A DNA stretch of 64,000 nt from Sphagnum compactum (lineage: Eukaryota > Bryophyta > Sphagnopsida > Sphagnales). Made by a program: the position numbers and the translations under genes. Numbering within the stretch: the first letter of the stretch is position 1; each line of letters begins with the position of its first letter. The stretch is from NCBI GenBank assembly GCA_965153455.1, contig OZ234501.1:10106001-10170000 (forward strand). The letters run 5' to 3'. Below, one piece after another: positions 10,401 to 21,863 of this stretch. Under the pieces are notes generated by a model. The model made no database searches. It was not told the DNA's origin and saw nothing but the letters and a program-made list of their open reading frames with translations.

Positions 10401-13200
10401 AACCTTAAACCCTAAACCCTAAACCCTAATGTCCCCATGGTGTTGAGATCCCCACCTTCCAATTACTTAGTTTGGGCTTCTCTGCCTGGGTTCATGTTGT
10501 AATTTCTAGTTCCAAGCAGTAGTCTGACTTGCATTTTTCCAGACATTGTCAGGGGAGGAATGGTATGTCCAGCAAGCCTCCCGTGCTGTGAACCAGGCTG
10601 TTGGGCGTGTTATTCGTCATCGCCATGACTATGGTGCAATCATCCTCTGTGATGAGAGGTGTGACAGTCATGTTTTGTACTGTGGAAATGCCTTGTCAAA
10701 CCAATATTATGGATTTTCTCTCCTGTACACCAGCACATGTATTTATCCTGGGACACAAGTAATTATGTCACATTTTTGGTTCAAGATGTTTGGTTCAATA
10801 TGTAACATGAGATGAAGGCTAAATCTGCAAGCTGAAAATGCAGGTTTGCTCAGGCAGGACCCCAAAGTCAGATGTCACTTTGGCTCAGACCCCATATAAA
10901 GGTGATTTCTTGTACAAGGAGTTCAGTTGTGCATTGAACAGACTCAATACGTTAGTAAACCCTGTTTTATCAATTCCCATCTCTTTTCATTTGACAAAAC
11001 AGATGTTTTCCTTCTGTGCAGTGCTACTCAAAATTTGGGGACTCTGCATTTACTCTGACAAGATTCTTCCGTGATAAAGTTGGTGCTGCTGGAGCAGTAA
11101 AGCCTCTGAATAGCATTCCAGCTACTTCAGGTTATTCACCTGACCCATCTCACAACCAAAGTCAAATCCGGTAACATACAGAATGTTATGCAGATCTCTG
11201 TAACTGACTGTCATGTCATTTGCAGATGCCTCAAGAGCTCCTTCACCACTATTAGCATCTGCTGAGGTTGAGAAGAAGAGACCCATTAGTGTAATCAGCA
11301 ATGAACCTACAAGTCTTTTCCAATCAGATCTTCCTCATGGTGAGTGCATGCTTCTCTCACATATTTTAAGATAAACTTCCTGGAGGATGTGCAACCTTTT
11401 TCAGGTCTCATTTGAATTGGGGCATTTGCATGCATGTTTCTGACAGGTCTATTAAGCTCTAGTGCTGGAGATATTGTGAAGAGCAATGATGGGAGCTTCA
11501 AGCGATCAAAAACACCTATGCCTCTGGTAAGTCCCTGAGAAATGCATTTGTGCTTTCAATGAGCTGTTCAATCTCATGGATCTGTTTCATTGAAGAATTT
11601 TTTGAACAAAAGCTGATTGCTTTGGGATGTTTTTAGTGTCAGTTTTCACAATGTTTGGTCTGAGCCTAAGGTTTGGACTTTGGGGCATTTCTTTTATGTG
11701 CATGTGTTTGTTTTTGTAGGGTCCATTAATTTCTCCCCACTATCCAGGATTAGTAGGGCCGACTGCACCTCAGGAATTGCTGTCGACAATGCTGGCAGCC
11801 AGTCGGAAAGCAAAAGCCAGCCAGCCACTCATGTCTTTTGCAATCACAGCTGCAAATCGTGCAATGGGTAGTGCACCGGGGATTGTGCATGTGTCTGACA
11901 GCATCACAACTCTGAATGCCTCTGTTGGCCTTTTCAAGAAAAATCTTGAACCAGAACTTTGCAACAAGAAAAATGAGGTCGCTTCATCAGGTTGGTTGCC
12001 AAAAACACCTCCTTGGTTATTAGCACAATGGGACTATCTCGATCAGTAAAACAATTGTTCCTGATGGTAGCAAGTTCTGCTCAATGACTATGTTCCAAGT
12101 GAATTTCTGAGCTGGATCTTTGCAGCTGCAGGTGACCCAGGCCCTGTTAAATCTGCTGTACCATCACTAAGTCCTCCAGTGGGTCTGAGATCAGATGATG
12201 ATAATGTAGCCATTGGTTTGAGCACTAGCCCAAATGACAGTGGAACAGGGGCTGTCGAAGGAGGCCTGCAGCAAGTTCAAGCATTGAGTGCATCAAAGCC
12301 TGTAGGTGAAAGTGATGCAATTCATAAGGATGAAAGGAAAAACAAAAATGCAGTTGATTTCTTGAAGGAGGTGGGACTACATGTTACTCAATACAGCAAC
12401 TAAATTGTATTTCTGTCTGCCTTCTTTTCGCTTCTCCCTCCAATTGAAGTTCAAATTGTTCGTCTGGTGTTCCTCGTTTCATGTAAAGATTGCCATTTTG
12501 GGCTGGTTGTGCAGGTGAAGGCACATCTTAGTGTTGGGGAATACAAAGGGTTTCTAGAATGTATGCGGGGATTGAAGAATCAGACAATCAACATGAGCAA
12601 TCTTCTGCAACTCATTTCCAACCTCTTCTCTGCTCCTGAGCGTCTTTTCCTTCTCTGCAGGTTTTTGAAAAGTTCTCTCGTTCACTCTGCCAACTTGTTC
12701 AGGCTTTTGGATGAGGCATAGCTACATAGTCAATTGTCTGCTTGTTGGCAGCAGCTCAAATATGTTGCTGGTGTTATTCCTATTTGGGTGTTTGAACCAT
12801 GAGGGATATAAGATGCGGGAGGTGCCAAGACTTTGTGTCATCTCTTAAGGAAGGAAGTTGCATATGGTTTATGGATTGAAGATTCTGTATTCCGTTGAGT
12901 AAGTGGGTATGAGTAGGTTGAAAGAAAGTACTGATGTGGATGTCAACATTGAGATTTCATTGATCCTTGTGAAGTACTGAGGTTTTTGGTATGATCTCCA
13001 GGTTTGGAGATTTTGTACCTTCCCAACACCAACCTGCTTATAATCTACTACTGGAAGCTAAGCAGGCTGAACATGGGGTGCCACCAGGTTCAGATCAGTT
13101 CTTAACTGCTATCATTTCCCACAAGGCTACTCATACCAGTAGTGAAAATTTTGATTGCTTTAATCTCCTTATAAAAAAGTATTCAATCCCGGAATTCTGA
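4442..13200 (+). CDS. RTEL1: RTEL1, DEAH Fe-S helicase (regulator of telomere elongation)
   Basis: A 25-exon model gives 1113 aa: 4442-4543, 5363-5652, 5787-5926, 6104-6185, 6393-6543, 6789-6951, 7208-7384, 7776-7906, 8061-8112, 8313-8457, 8725-8879, 9091-9182, 9408-9515, 9687-9755, 9926-10012, 10290-10349, 10543-10658, 10844-10901, 11022-11130, 11226-11339, 11447-11526, 11720-11990, 12126-12370, 12515-12660, 13002-13200. All phases match. RTEL1 is an XPD-family 5'-3' helicase of the nucleus that unwinds D-loops, T-loops and G-quadruplexes. Walker A (SPTGTGKT) is at residues 42-49, the four Fe-S cysteines at C144, C161, C170 and C206, the DEAH box at 250-253, motif VI ([10 protein letters not shown]) at 686-695, and a harmonin-N-like C-terminal domain at about 1000-1075. 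The start matches the family's N-terminus ([15 protein letters not shown]). Intron 5 is GC-AG. Weak points are the acceptor of exon 10 and the last exon; without the final splice the frame would stop at 12721. Confidence 0.93.
4660..5075 (+). repeat. About 75-bp tandem repeat in RTEL1 intron 1
   Basis: Five to six imperfect copies are anchored by AACCCTAA (one degenerate) at about 4681, 4756, 4831, 4905, 4981 and 5060, so the period is 74-79 bp. Each unit reads roughly: TTAACCCTAAC, TCTGGTTG, a pyrimidine-rich CTTTTCTT part, CTTTCCTGTTTCTAAA, AAGCTTGAT, CTTCATGCCTC. Nearly every unit carries a telomere-like CCCTAA core. Confidence 0.85.
6544..6788 (+). other. GC-AG intron (RTEL1 intron 5)
   Basis: The exon ends after the DEAH-box codons (CAC AAT TTG) and the next bases are GCAAGC. 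Resuming after TTCTTCAG at 6789 continues in frame with [12 protein letters not shown], which matches the residues that follow the DEAH box in RTEL1. No GT donor is available in frame, and reading through gives unrelated residues and then a stop. Confidence 0.75.
10390..10430 (+). repeat. Interstitial CCCTAAA telomere-like repeat in RTEL1 intron 16
   Basis: Five to six adjacent CCCTAAA-type units, the first two or three imperfect (CCTAAACCATAAACCTTAAA) and the last three exact. This is the plant-type telomere repeat in C-rich orientation, inside an intron between exons 16 and 17. Confidence 0.85.
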
Positions 13201-15077
13201 CATGGTTGATCTCTGGATGGCAGCAGGGGGGAACAGAATTGAGCAAAGTAAAACCAGATTATCACTGGCTGGCTTTTCTTCTCACAGTCGGAAACAAGTC
13301 CTGGACAGGGGATCTGCTGGTCCCAGCTGAGAGCATTCTTCCACTCAGAAAGGGGATTTCAAGTTCTAAAACAGGTGCCACATGTTTCTCAGCACAATTC
13401 CATGGTTCTGAATACCTTACATTTCTTCTTCACTCACTGAAGTGTATTATCACTGAGAACATATTTCAGTTGAGTTTAGTTTACTGTATTTGGAATCATG
13501 GAATAGTTTCACTGTACTATCATTGAAAGTTCAGTTTTGATGCTGGCAGATTGACATCTTTTGCGGGCATATGACTTTGTCCATTTTAGAAGTAAAACCT
13601 CCTAGCGCAGGTAACTGACAAATTTCTTACATCCAAGGTGTTTGTTATCCAAAACTGGGATTTGCCATTAGTTGTGTACATTATTAATTTATCCAAATTT
13701 ATTCATTGACAACCGACATGACATATCTTTCATCACGCCCTCTGTTTGGATTTGGATCCTCTGTTGGTGCGAAGAAAATTTGTAGTGCAGCTACTGGTTG
13801 CAACTGCCTTCAGTTAGTTCAAATCCTGCCAAAAAGAAACAGATGTGGAACAAGCAATGAGATTCAGTTTTGTTGCTGCACTTCCTTTTGAGATCACGGT
13901 GTGTTTGTCTTCCACAGTTCTCCTAACCCTCCACCAACTATACAACTTCAGGTCTGCAAAGGATCAAAGCTTAGTTTTCCAGTGATTGGAAGCTCAGTTG
14001 TTGTCTACTTGGGCTGTGGCCAGTAGTGATCTTATACGTTTTTGTTGCCTGGTACTCCTTTTCTGGCAGCCAAACTGAGTGAGTAGTCTCCATCTCATGA
14101 GTAACAGAAGGACGGAAGTTTCAGATTGGAAGCAACCAAAAATAATCCCACTATGCTTTCTGGTTTCTTCTAACAGAGTTAACAGAGTTTCTGAAAACGC
14201 AGGTGAACTGTTATCATCAGCATAATTCTCAGTGACAGTGATCCAGCACTCACCCAGACACCATCCATTAAAGTGTTTCAGCCACTTACTGCCCAAGGAT
14301 TTCATTACCTTACAAAAATGAAGACATTCCCTAGTTTCCACCTTTCTGTCTCCTGCCTGCCTTGCTGCTGCCCCTCCAACTCTGAAGGCTGTTCAATCAT
14401 CTGGAGGTACATGGCTTCCTCATTCTTCAGGATCTCTTGAGACATTACTACACACTCACTACAATAGAATACAAACCCTAGTACACAATCATAAACACTT
14501 ATATTAAATTGAAGGTATTCGCCCATTTCCAAAGGAAAAAACGGAATATCTGCAACCCCTCTCTTGGATGATCAGAAGCTTTCCATACAGAAGCTTGTCC
14601 TTCTGTGAATGCTTCGCATATAGGCATTCTCTCTCACATTGATGCACATATAGAGAGAACAGAATCAATGCATGTAACCATGGACCAGCCACTGTACACA
14701 GTTCATCAGATATAATTGTACAAGGCCACAAGTGACCAATTGACCTAGAAACAATTTCAGCATGACTTGTCTGTTGCCCAAATTGTCCAACTATGTAACA
14801 GGAATCAATCTATCCAAGTTGAGGATGAAATGTCTTCTGCATAACACAAAGTTCTACCAGAAAACCAGGAAAGAAGATTTCAAGGTTATGATGAAACCTT
14901 GACTACACTTCCAGAGCTGGTCATCACTTGAAGCATCACAGAAGAAGTCTTTATTCATGGCTGGCTATTCTTCATAACCACCCTGGAAAGAAATATGCAT
15001 TATTGCTCACATCTCTTACTACTGAAGTGAGACTTAAAGCACGTTTCTTCTTGTAAAGGTCTGTGAGCACAGAAGGC
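13201..15077. other. Convergent intergenic region between RTEL1 and PTEN
   Basis: This must hold the two 3' UTRs and polyadenylation signals. An open stretch at 13206-13526 (+) shows no family similarity and may be part of the RTEL1 3' UTR. No repeat or RNA gene was recognised. Confidence 0.5.
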
Positions 15078-17371
15078 TCATAGGAGTTCAACTGAATCCT
15101 CCAGGTTCCTGCTTTGAGGTGATGGGACCTGTGGCTCCACAGGTCCAAAAAGCAGTTCCAAACAAAATCCTGCCCCACAAATAGTCTTTCCTCGTCGCCC
15201 CAGCTTGTCCAATTCTCCCCGGTTGAACTGCCAACATGAATGCTGCATGGTTACAACAGCAGCCTCAAAGCAAGTACAGACGCCAGACAGAATGGGAGAA
15301 TAGAAAAGGGTCATAGATTACAAGGACATTCACGACTAACCTGTAGCATGCTGTTGGAGATGAAAAAAGTGTTAAAACAGACATTAAACAGGTGCCCACC
15401 ACTTTTGTCATAGAAGACTGCCCTTATGTCGCCTGAGACCTGCAGGGTGTCAATAAGAGCTTCAACTGTCAACAGCAACAGACACATATGTCACACCAAA
15501 GCTCATAAGAAACTATGGACCTTGCATTCAACATTTGGGAAAGGCCTGTGAAATGAGATCAGAAGTATTAGTCTTTCCATACAAATCAATTTGCCCAGAC
15601 TGAGTTTAGGCTTTGTATATGAAAAAAGGAAGGAAGATGAGGCCTTACAATGAGAGGTTGGTCAAACTGGTAATCAAGGCATGGTCTCATATATGATACA
15701 GGTTTCTCTGTGTCCATTTGCACCACCAACCGTGGTTTCTTTTCCTCATCATCATCTTTACGGGGTAGGAAAGAAAGAAAATATCGTGGGCTTATTGTCC
15801 TGTGAAACCCCTTCTGAAGTGCTTTGCAGAACCCATGTGCAACTTCAGTTGCAGGTGAGTACAGTTGTCCTGGAATCTGCCATTCATTAGCAAAAGGAGT
15901 CATCTTGTCAAAAGGCTATTCTGTCCAATGCCCAGAAACCCATATTGGAGCTTTCCATCATGCTCTATGCACCCAAAAAAAATACACTATCCTGATAACC
16001 TGACTTTTCATGACAATCACTTAGGTTGCCTAGAGGTTCTCTACCTTTACCTTTTTAAGTTCTGAGATAACAAATTTCACATGGTCATTAGACAACGTAT
16101 CATACAATCGAATTCTCCGAAGCTCTCGGTGTCTTATCTCAGGCAGCTCGATCTGAGGCAACCCAAGTTGATTTTCAGAAGAGCAAGCCAACAATTTCCC
16201 CCAGTATCCAACATATCGCCGTTGGCTTGCAATTGTGACCTGTGCCGCATTCAAAGCAGGAATGCAAAACATCAACATTGGTTCAATAGAAGTCTAAAGA
16301 CTAGAAAAACTCATACCATAGCATCTAAAATCTAAGGTAAACAAATCAATCACATACCCCCTGGTTGTTATAGGTGCGGCGATCAGCATAGAGCTGAAGA
16401 GCATCTTCTGCACGCATCCCTGTGTAGACGAGGTAGGCACACACCATTAATCCCGTGCGACCTTTGCCTGCCTGCTCCCATGTCAGGCCCACCAGAAGCA
16501 TTCATGAGAATGAACAGATGATTGTGAGGAAACAATAGGATCAGAGATTCTGCAGTTGCCATTCCAATGCAGCAGCTATGATTGTGAAAAGAGCATACAC
16601 TATTCTGTGATGTTAGGGGCAAATTCCACAAATCCTCCAAGAGGAGGAACTCACCCTGCAATGGATGACAGCTACATTCCTGGGATCGCTTGAAAGCCAG
16701 TCGTGCACACTTTCACAGAAGAGCTTGATAAGAGCTAGGGGTGGCACATAATTATCATCAAACGGTACAAGCTCCACGCGTCCGTGAAAAAGCTCAGAAT
16801 TGTATGTGGCTTCTGCACACAGATTGTATACCTGCCAACAAAGAAAAGACCTAGAAGCTCAATGGAAGATAGATACTCAGAGTCCCTATCTAATCCTTCT
16901 TTGTCCTTGGTCAATTTTACCTCGGTCTCTGCCATTTTACACATGCTTTCACACATGTTTCAAAGATGACAGATGTTTGTTTCTAAGAGAGACAGAGAAC
17001 CTCACATTGGAACTGTTGTACAAACCGGCAGAGGCTTAAACCCTAGGGGACATTCAACCATCAACCACGGAAATAAAGGAGAAGATAGGGTTGCCAAAGA
17101 TGATCACCTTGTAGTGCGACTCATGGCGAAGCTCCAACACCTTCTGCACTTGCCACATGGGATTGCGAACAAGGGACTCCATATTCTGCGCCGGGAAAGA
17201 CATGGCCAGCAGTCGATCTGTGATGTAGCTCATATCCAAGTCATAACCAGCCGCCGCCAATCTCCTCCGCTTCTTGGACACCAAGCTCCGTATGAAGCTG
17301 ATCCCAAACACGCCAGCACCAACACTGGCCGTAACTCCCCTGGGTACTGTCGTCCCATCCTCCTTTCCCAA
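15078..17371 (-). CDS. PTEN: PTEN-like phosphatidylinositol phosphatase (5' end unresolved)
   Basis: Seven minus-strand exons: 17371-17108, 16831-16655, 16471-16358, 16239-16051, 15876-15649, 15439-15341, 15227-15078 (TGA). All are joined in phase 0, giving 406 aa if counted from the TTG at 17371; the family is about 400 aa. PTEN removes the 3-phosphate of PtdIns(3,4,5)P3 and acts at membranes and in the nucleus. A basic lipid-binding motif (VSKKRRR) is at about residues 31-37, then GYDLDMSYITDRLLAMSFP, the FDDNYVPP loop, and the P-loop signature HCRAGKGRTG at 145-154 split across exons 2/3. A C2 domain follows (PRLVVQMDTEKP, CFNTFFISNSMLQ, ICGAGFCLELLFGP). Oddity: no in-frame ATG lies upstream of Met47, and a stop closes the frame just 5' of 17371. 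Either an upstream exon was missed or initiation is non-AUG. The downstream exons are secure. Confidence 0.92.
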
Positions 17372-17794
17372 CCCGGCCCCCGTTGTGCCCCAATTTTCCC
17401 TTCCTCAGCCCCTTCAGGCTATACTCCTCGTCCTCGTCCTACTCCTCCTTTCTTCTTGCCGCTTCTTCTTCTCCTCCTTCTTCGTCTTCTGATCCCTCCT
17501 CCCCGATCTCGTTCCTTCACTGTCCCACGCAACAACACTTCTCCCAGCAGCACCTGGCACCTCTCTGCAACTCCCAATATTCCTTCTCCTTCATTCCTCC
17601 TCCTTCTCCTCCTGCTGCAGCTCTTCTTCTACTTTCCGTTGTATCGTTGCCTTCAATCCGCCGCCATCGCTCGCTTCTTCCACTGCTGCGATCCGTCCGC
17701 GACGGCATCTTGTTTTTCTTGCGCCGCAGCTACTCCGCACGAGTGCAGTTCTCGATCGCTGCAACGGGATCGTTTCCTGCCCCTTCTACGCAAC
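17372..17794 (-). promoter_or_regulatory. Pyrimidine-rich 5' flank of PTEN
   Basis: On the plus strand this is dense CTC/CTT triplets; in PTEN sense it is GAG/GAA-rich. A minus-strand ORF with an ATG at 17708 runs to 17517 and could be the missing first coding exon or an upstream ORF. A candidate donor (CAGAG-GTGCCAG) lies within it, but I found no acceptor in matching phase. Confidence 0.35.
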
Positions 17795-18180
17795 CACTCT
17801 CTTAATCCACTCCTTAATCCCAGTCTCTACTCTTTAATCCGACTCCTTAATCTACTCATTAATCCCAGTCTCTAATCGCTAATCCCATTCCTTAATGTAC
17901 TTCTTAATCCCAGTCTCTAATCGTTAATCTCACTCCTTAATCCACTTCTTAAACCCAGTTTCTAATCGTTAATCCCACTCCTTAATCCACTTCGTAATCC
18001 CAGTCTCTAATCGTTAATCCCACTCCTTAATCTACTCTTTAATCTCAGTCTCTAATCCTTCCTTCCACTCCTTAATCCCAGTCTCTAATCCTTACTTCCA
18101 CTCCTCAATCTCAGTATCTAATCTTTAGTTCCACTCCTTAATCCACTCCTTAATCTCAGTCTCTAATCCTTAATTCCATT
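17795..18180 (+). repeat. About 48-bp tandem array upstream of PTEN
   Basis: Roughly eight imperfect units with the recurring elements CACTCCTTAATCCACTTCTTAAT, CCCAGTCTCTAATC and GTTAATCC follow one another, with a sub-period near 16 bp based on (T)TAATC(C). The array lies directly 5' of PTEN in its transcription sense. Confidence 0.8.
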
Positions 18181-18570
18181 TCTTAATCCGTTCATAATTT
18201 GGCATACTATTTCTAGGCCCCTTTTACCTTAATCTCCGGCTCAGTTTTTTCTTTTTCTTTTTTTCCCACTCCCTAATCCCATAATTAGCATACTAATTCC
18301 TAGGCCCTCTTTTCCCTTAATCAATTTGAATTTTTTTTTTCTTCTTCTTCCACTCCCTAATCCCATAGTTTAGCATACTAATTCTAGGCCCTTTTTAATA
18401 GGTCAATTTGAATTTATTATTATTTTGTCTCTCTTTTCCTCTCCATAATTCCATAGTTTAGCATATTAATTCTAGGCCCTTTTTACCTTGGGCACCACCT
18501 CAATTTAATTGAAATTTTTAAAAATTCCTCTTCCACTCCCTAATTCTATCATTTAGATACTAATCCTTTG
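18181..18570 (+). repeat. About 100-bp tandem repeat, 4-5 copies
   Basis: Units share CACTCCCTAATCCCATAGTTTAGCATACTAATTCTAGGCCCTTTT followed by a variable T-rich spacer. Copies begin near 18181, 18267, 18351, 18441 and 18533. The array continues the TAATCC theme of the array before it, so it may have arisen by a change of repeat unit length. Confidence 0.75.
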
Positions 18571-18944
18571 CCTGTAATCACTAGCTTAGTTTGGAGTTTT
18601 TTTTATTAAAAAAATATTCATTTTAAAAAAAATTGTTAAAAAAATTTCTTTTAACAAATATTCCGGAAGACATCAACTTGTTAACTCTTATGTAAATTGG
18701 TGCACAAAACTTAATTGCAAAGCAAATTGAACATGAAGCTATGTGGGAAGAAGAGTGTGATTAGGAACCTCTTCCCCTCTTATTTTGGCTAAGGAAAACC
18801 CTTTCCTTTTTTTAAGGTGGACTTTGGTGTATTTACCAAGTTTGGTTGAAGTTTAGGTTTAGTTGTGGCGAACTTATTAATTGGGAGTGTGAATTGTGAA
18901 TTCAAAATCAACTAATAAAGTAGAAAGGTTCGAAACCACAACAT

Positions 18945-19026
18945 TAAAATCCATTGGCTCAAAAAATGCGTTAAATCCATTGGCTCAAAAAATGCATTAA
19001 AATCCATTGGCTCAAAAAATGTGTTC
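18945..19026 (+). repeat. 28-bp tandem triplication
   Basis: Three near-identical copies of (A)AAATCCATTGGCTCAAAAAATGCGTT, differing only in the last bases. The low divergence points to a recent expansion. Confidence 0.9.
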
Positions 19027-20391
19027 AAAACTTCATAAATCCATCCTTATGTGTTATCCAACATATGTACCCATTTTGGTTTTAGGGTTTTTAGTAGTGT
19101 GAACATAACTTGACTATATATGATCATCAATTAGGTCATGAAATTTTATAATGTGCAAAAGTGAATTTGGACACTATTAGGAAGGCAATCAAGGTGATAC
19201 CCAAATTTTTTCGCATGTGAAACTTGCGGTGTTTTATTTTGATCTTTTATTTTCTTAAGGCATGAGCACGAGCAATCAATGGATACAAGTAAGTACTAGT
19301 AGTTGACCAAAACATTTCCTTATGGAAATTCGCACCTCCACCTTAAAACAATTGCAAAGGAAGTAAGTGAGCTTCAAACCCATTCTATGTAACAAATGAT
19401 TAATTCAACTTGAAACAATTGCATTCATTCCAAAAGGGGATTTGGGTTTTGGATTTTAGGGTTAAGTAATTCAAAGTACAACTTGTGTACAGCTTTTCGT
19501 ACTCATGATCATCAATAAATAAAATTAATTGTCAATCTTCTTTTCAACATCCGTGTGGATATGACATGTGAAGGCTACCATCATTTGCTTTTTCAAGAAG
19601 ATGAAATGATCGGTAAATGGCATCTTAGAGCACACCCAAAAAGGCGAAGTGAAGGTTTGTGGTCATTTCCAATATATATATATATATATGTATATATGTG
19701 TTTTCACATGAAGTGAAGTAAAATAGAATGGTTCATAATTTGATCTCATTTTTTGTCTATAAAATTTCGAACTTAGCTCTTTTTTCTTTTTTTTCCTATT
19801 CAAAATAAGAAGTGTAAAGCCACATAGGATTTATTATCAATCCCAAGTATCAAAATGTAGGCATAAGATCCCTCTCACTCTTAAGAAATAGGCATAATAC
19901 CATCTCTTCACTTCTCCAAGAGTGATGTTTATCAATAGATGGTGCCTTCCAAATTCACTAAGAAATTTTCTCAAAGTGCATTATGAGCTTGATCCAAAAG
20001 TCTTTTGAATTTGCAACTCTTTTTGGCAGAAGAAGATACCAAAGACAAGTCAAAATAAATTTGATGACTACACATTCTTTGCACAACCCATGATGAAACA
20101 AGCAAAACCTTCCTTCCTTTGGAGAAGGAATAAACAATAAACGTATCATATGACTTGAATGAGGAAAAACACACACACACACACGCACCTTGGTACCATC
20201 TCAACCAAGGCCCCAAGCCTAAGCTCTTGGGTGTGTGTAATGCTCCACTCACAAGGTCATATGAAATTGTACATTTTGCCTCCCTTTGTGGAGAACAATT
20301 GAGAATATGGTTGGTTGTTGAGAGTTGTTACAAAATGAGATATATGAGATACATACATACCGCATATGAGTTAAGTTTGCCGTGGCCAAAT

Positions 20392-20449
20392 GGCCACCAA
20401 ACTAGCTATGATCTCCAACTGGCCACCAAACTAGCTATGATCTCCAACT
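20392..20449 (+). repeat. Exact 29-bp tandem duplication
   Basis: The 29-bp unit GGCCACCAAACTAGCTATGA...CCAACT occurs twice back to back without a mismatch, which indicates a very recent slippage event. Confidence 0.95.
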
Positions 20450-21711
20450 CGGGGTGGTCCTGGGTCAATGAATAGTTAGTTAGTTGTTGCCCTTTAGAGT
20501 ACAATCTATTCTTAAATAATTTGTACCTTAGATATTTTGAGGTGCCAACAAGTATCATTTGTATGCTAAGACTAGAATATTTCACCAACATAATAATAAC
20601 AGGTATGCAAAGCATAGCTTTGGTAGGTCATAGCCAATAACTTTACTTCGTGAATCAACTGGGTAAAGGTTGGCCACTATGAACAAAGTAGGTAGAAATT
20701 GGAGTGGAAAAGAGGAATAAAAGAGAATTAAGTGGGGATATCTACACACAGCCATCCACTTTCTTTGAGGATTTTTGGTTTTTGTGGCCCACATTTTGGA
20801 TACCATGTGAACAAGTAAGTGCGGTGCATGCATTTGGTTTGATTCATACTAACCAAATCCAGGTACCTGTTTTAACTAGGCATATCAAGTTGGGTATGCT
20901 TAGGGTTAAGCCCCGAGGTGTCCAAACAAGGGTTTCGGACCCTAAACCTTAAACTCTAAACCCCTGAATAAGGGGCCTAGGTGGAGGTCCACCCACTTTT
21001 TTGCGATGGTCCACTACCCCTAGGCCTTACCCAACCCTAAAACACCCAGGCAAACCTTGCAATAAGCATAAGCATACATGGATTACAAGGCCATTCACTA
21101 TTTAGAAGCAGGAGGGACCTTACACCTATAAAGTAGGCACAAAAATTCCTCCTACTCTTTAGGATCCTTCTTACTATGTAGGAGGTAGAGAGAACTTACT
21201 TCAATAGACTTGCATCTCCTTCATCTTCACCTTCCTCTTGCTTCCCCCCTAAAAGAAATTTCACAAAACTTTTTAAACAAACCTTTCTATGCCTATGAGT
21301 TTCAGTTGCGAGTTCACAGACCAAAAGGTGAAGCAACTTGTGAAAAACATGCTCATTTTGTTGCTTCTCCCAGAAGTAGCTAACAGAGACAGGACCAACA
21401 GCTACAGTGACAATGCACAACAAAATAACCTAAAAAAATTCTGACAATGCACAACAAAATAACAAGTACCAACCCAAGAATTTTTACATTGGAGCTTTAC
21501 ATGATGCAGGGTTTTCCAGATTGGGGCTTGTTACCAAGACCTGTAATAAGATGTAACACCAGGCGGTTAGTTTTGTAAAGACGCTGTTAAAATTGGCATC
21601 TTTCAAAAGCAACACAATTCAAGTATCTGTGATAGTTTCATGTGGTCAATAGAACTAAACTTCCTGCCAAACAAATGCAAACTGAAAATTTGCTGAATTG
21701 ATGAAAACTCA

Positions 21712-21863
21712 CAACAAATCTGTTAACACTAAAGAAAGTATTTTCACCTATATAGAAAGGAAGGACAACATGCTCTCATAGTTCATACAACAAACCTGCT
21801 ACACTGAACAAAGTGTTCTCACCTATATAGAAAGGAAAGAGCACACACTTTCATAGTTCATAC
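21712..21863 (+). repeat. About 75-bp imperfect tandem duplication
   Basis: Two copies share CTAAAGAAAGTATTTTCACC / CTGAACAAAGTGTTCTCACC followed by TATATAGAAAGGAA and then CATAGTTCATAC. It is noncoding. Confidence 0.85.

Noticed and set aside
12661-12721. RTEL1 ending at the in-frame TAG at 12721
   Set aside because: Splicing at 12660/13002 gives the family-like continuation [14 protein letters not shown] after the helix that ends LFLLC, in correct phase. The readthrough tail looks unrelated.
13026-13090. Resemblance to a small structural RNA gene (CTGGAAGCTAAGCAGG)
   Set aside because: No tRNA box pattern and no 5S rRNA core on inspection; the stretch is the last coding exon of RTEL1.
16973-17875. 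300-codon open frame on the plus strand
   Set aside because: It is antisense to PTEN exon 1 and its CTC/CTT-rich flank. The translation is Pro/Ser/Leu low complexity from pyrimidine-rich DNA, while the minus strand gives clear PTEN.
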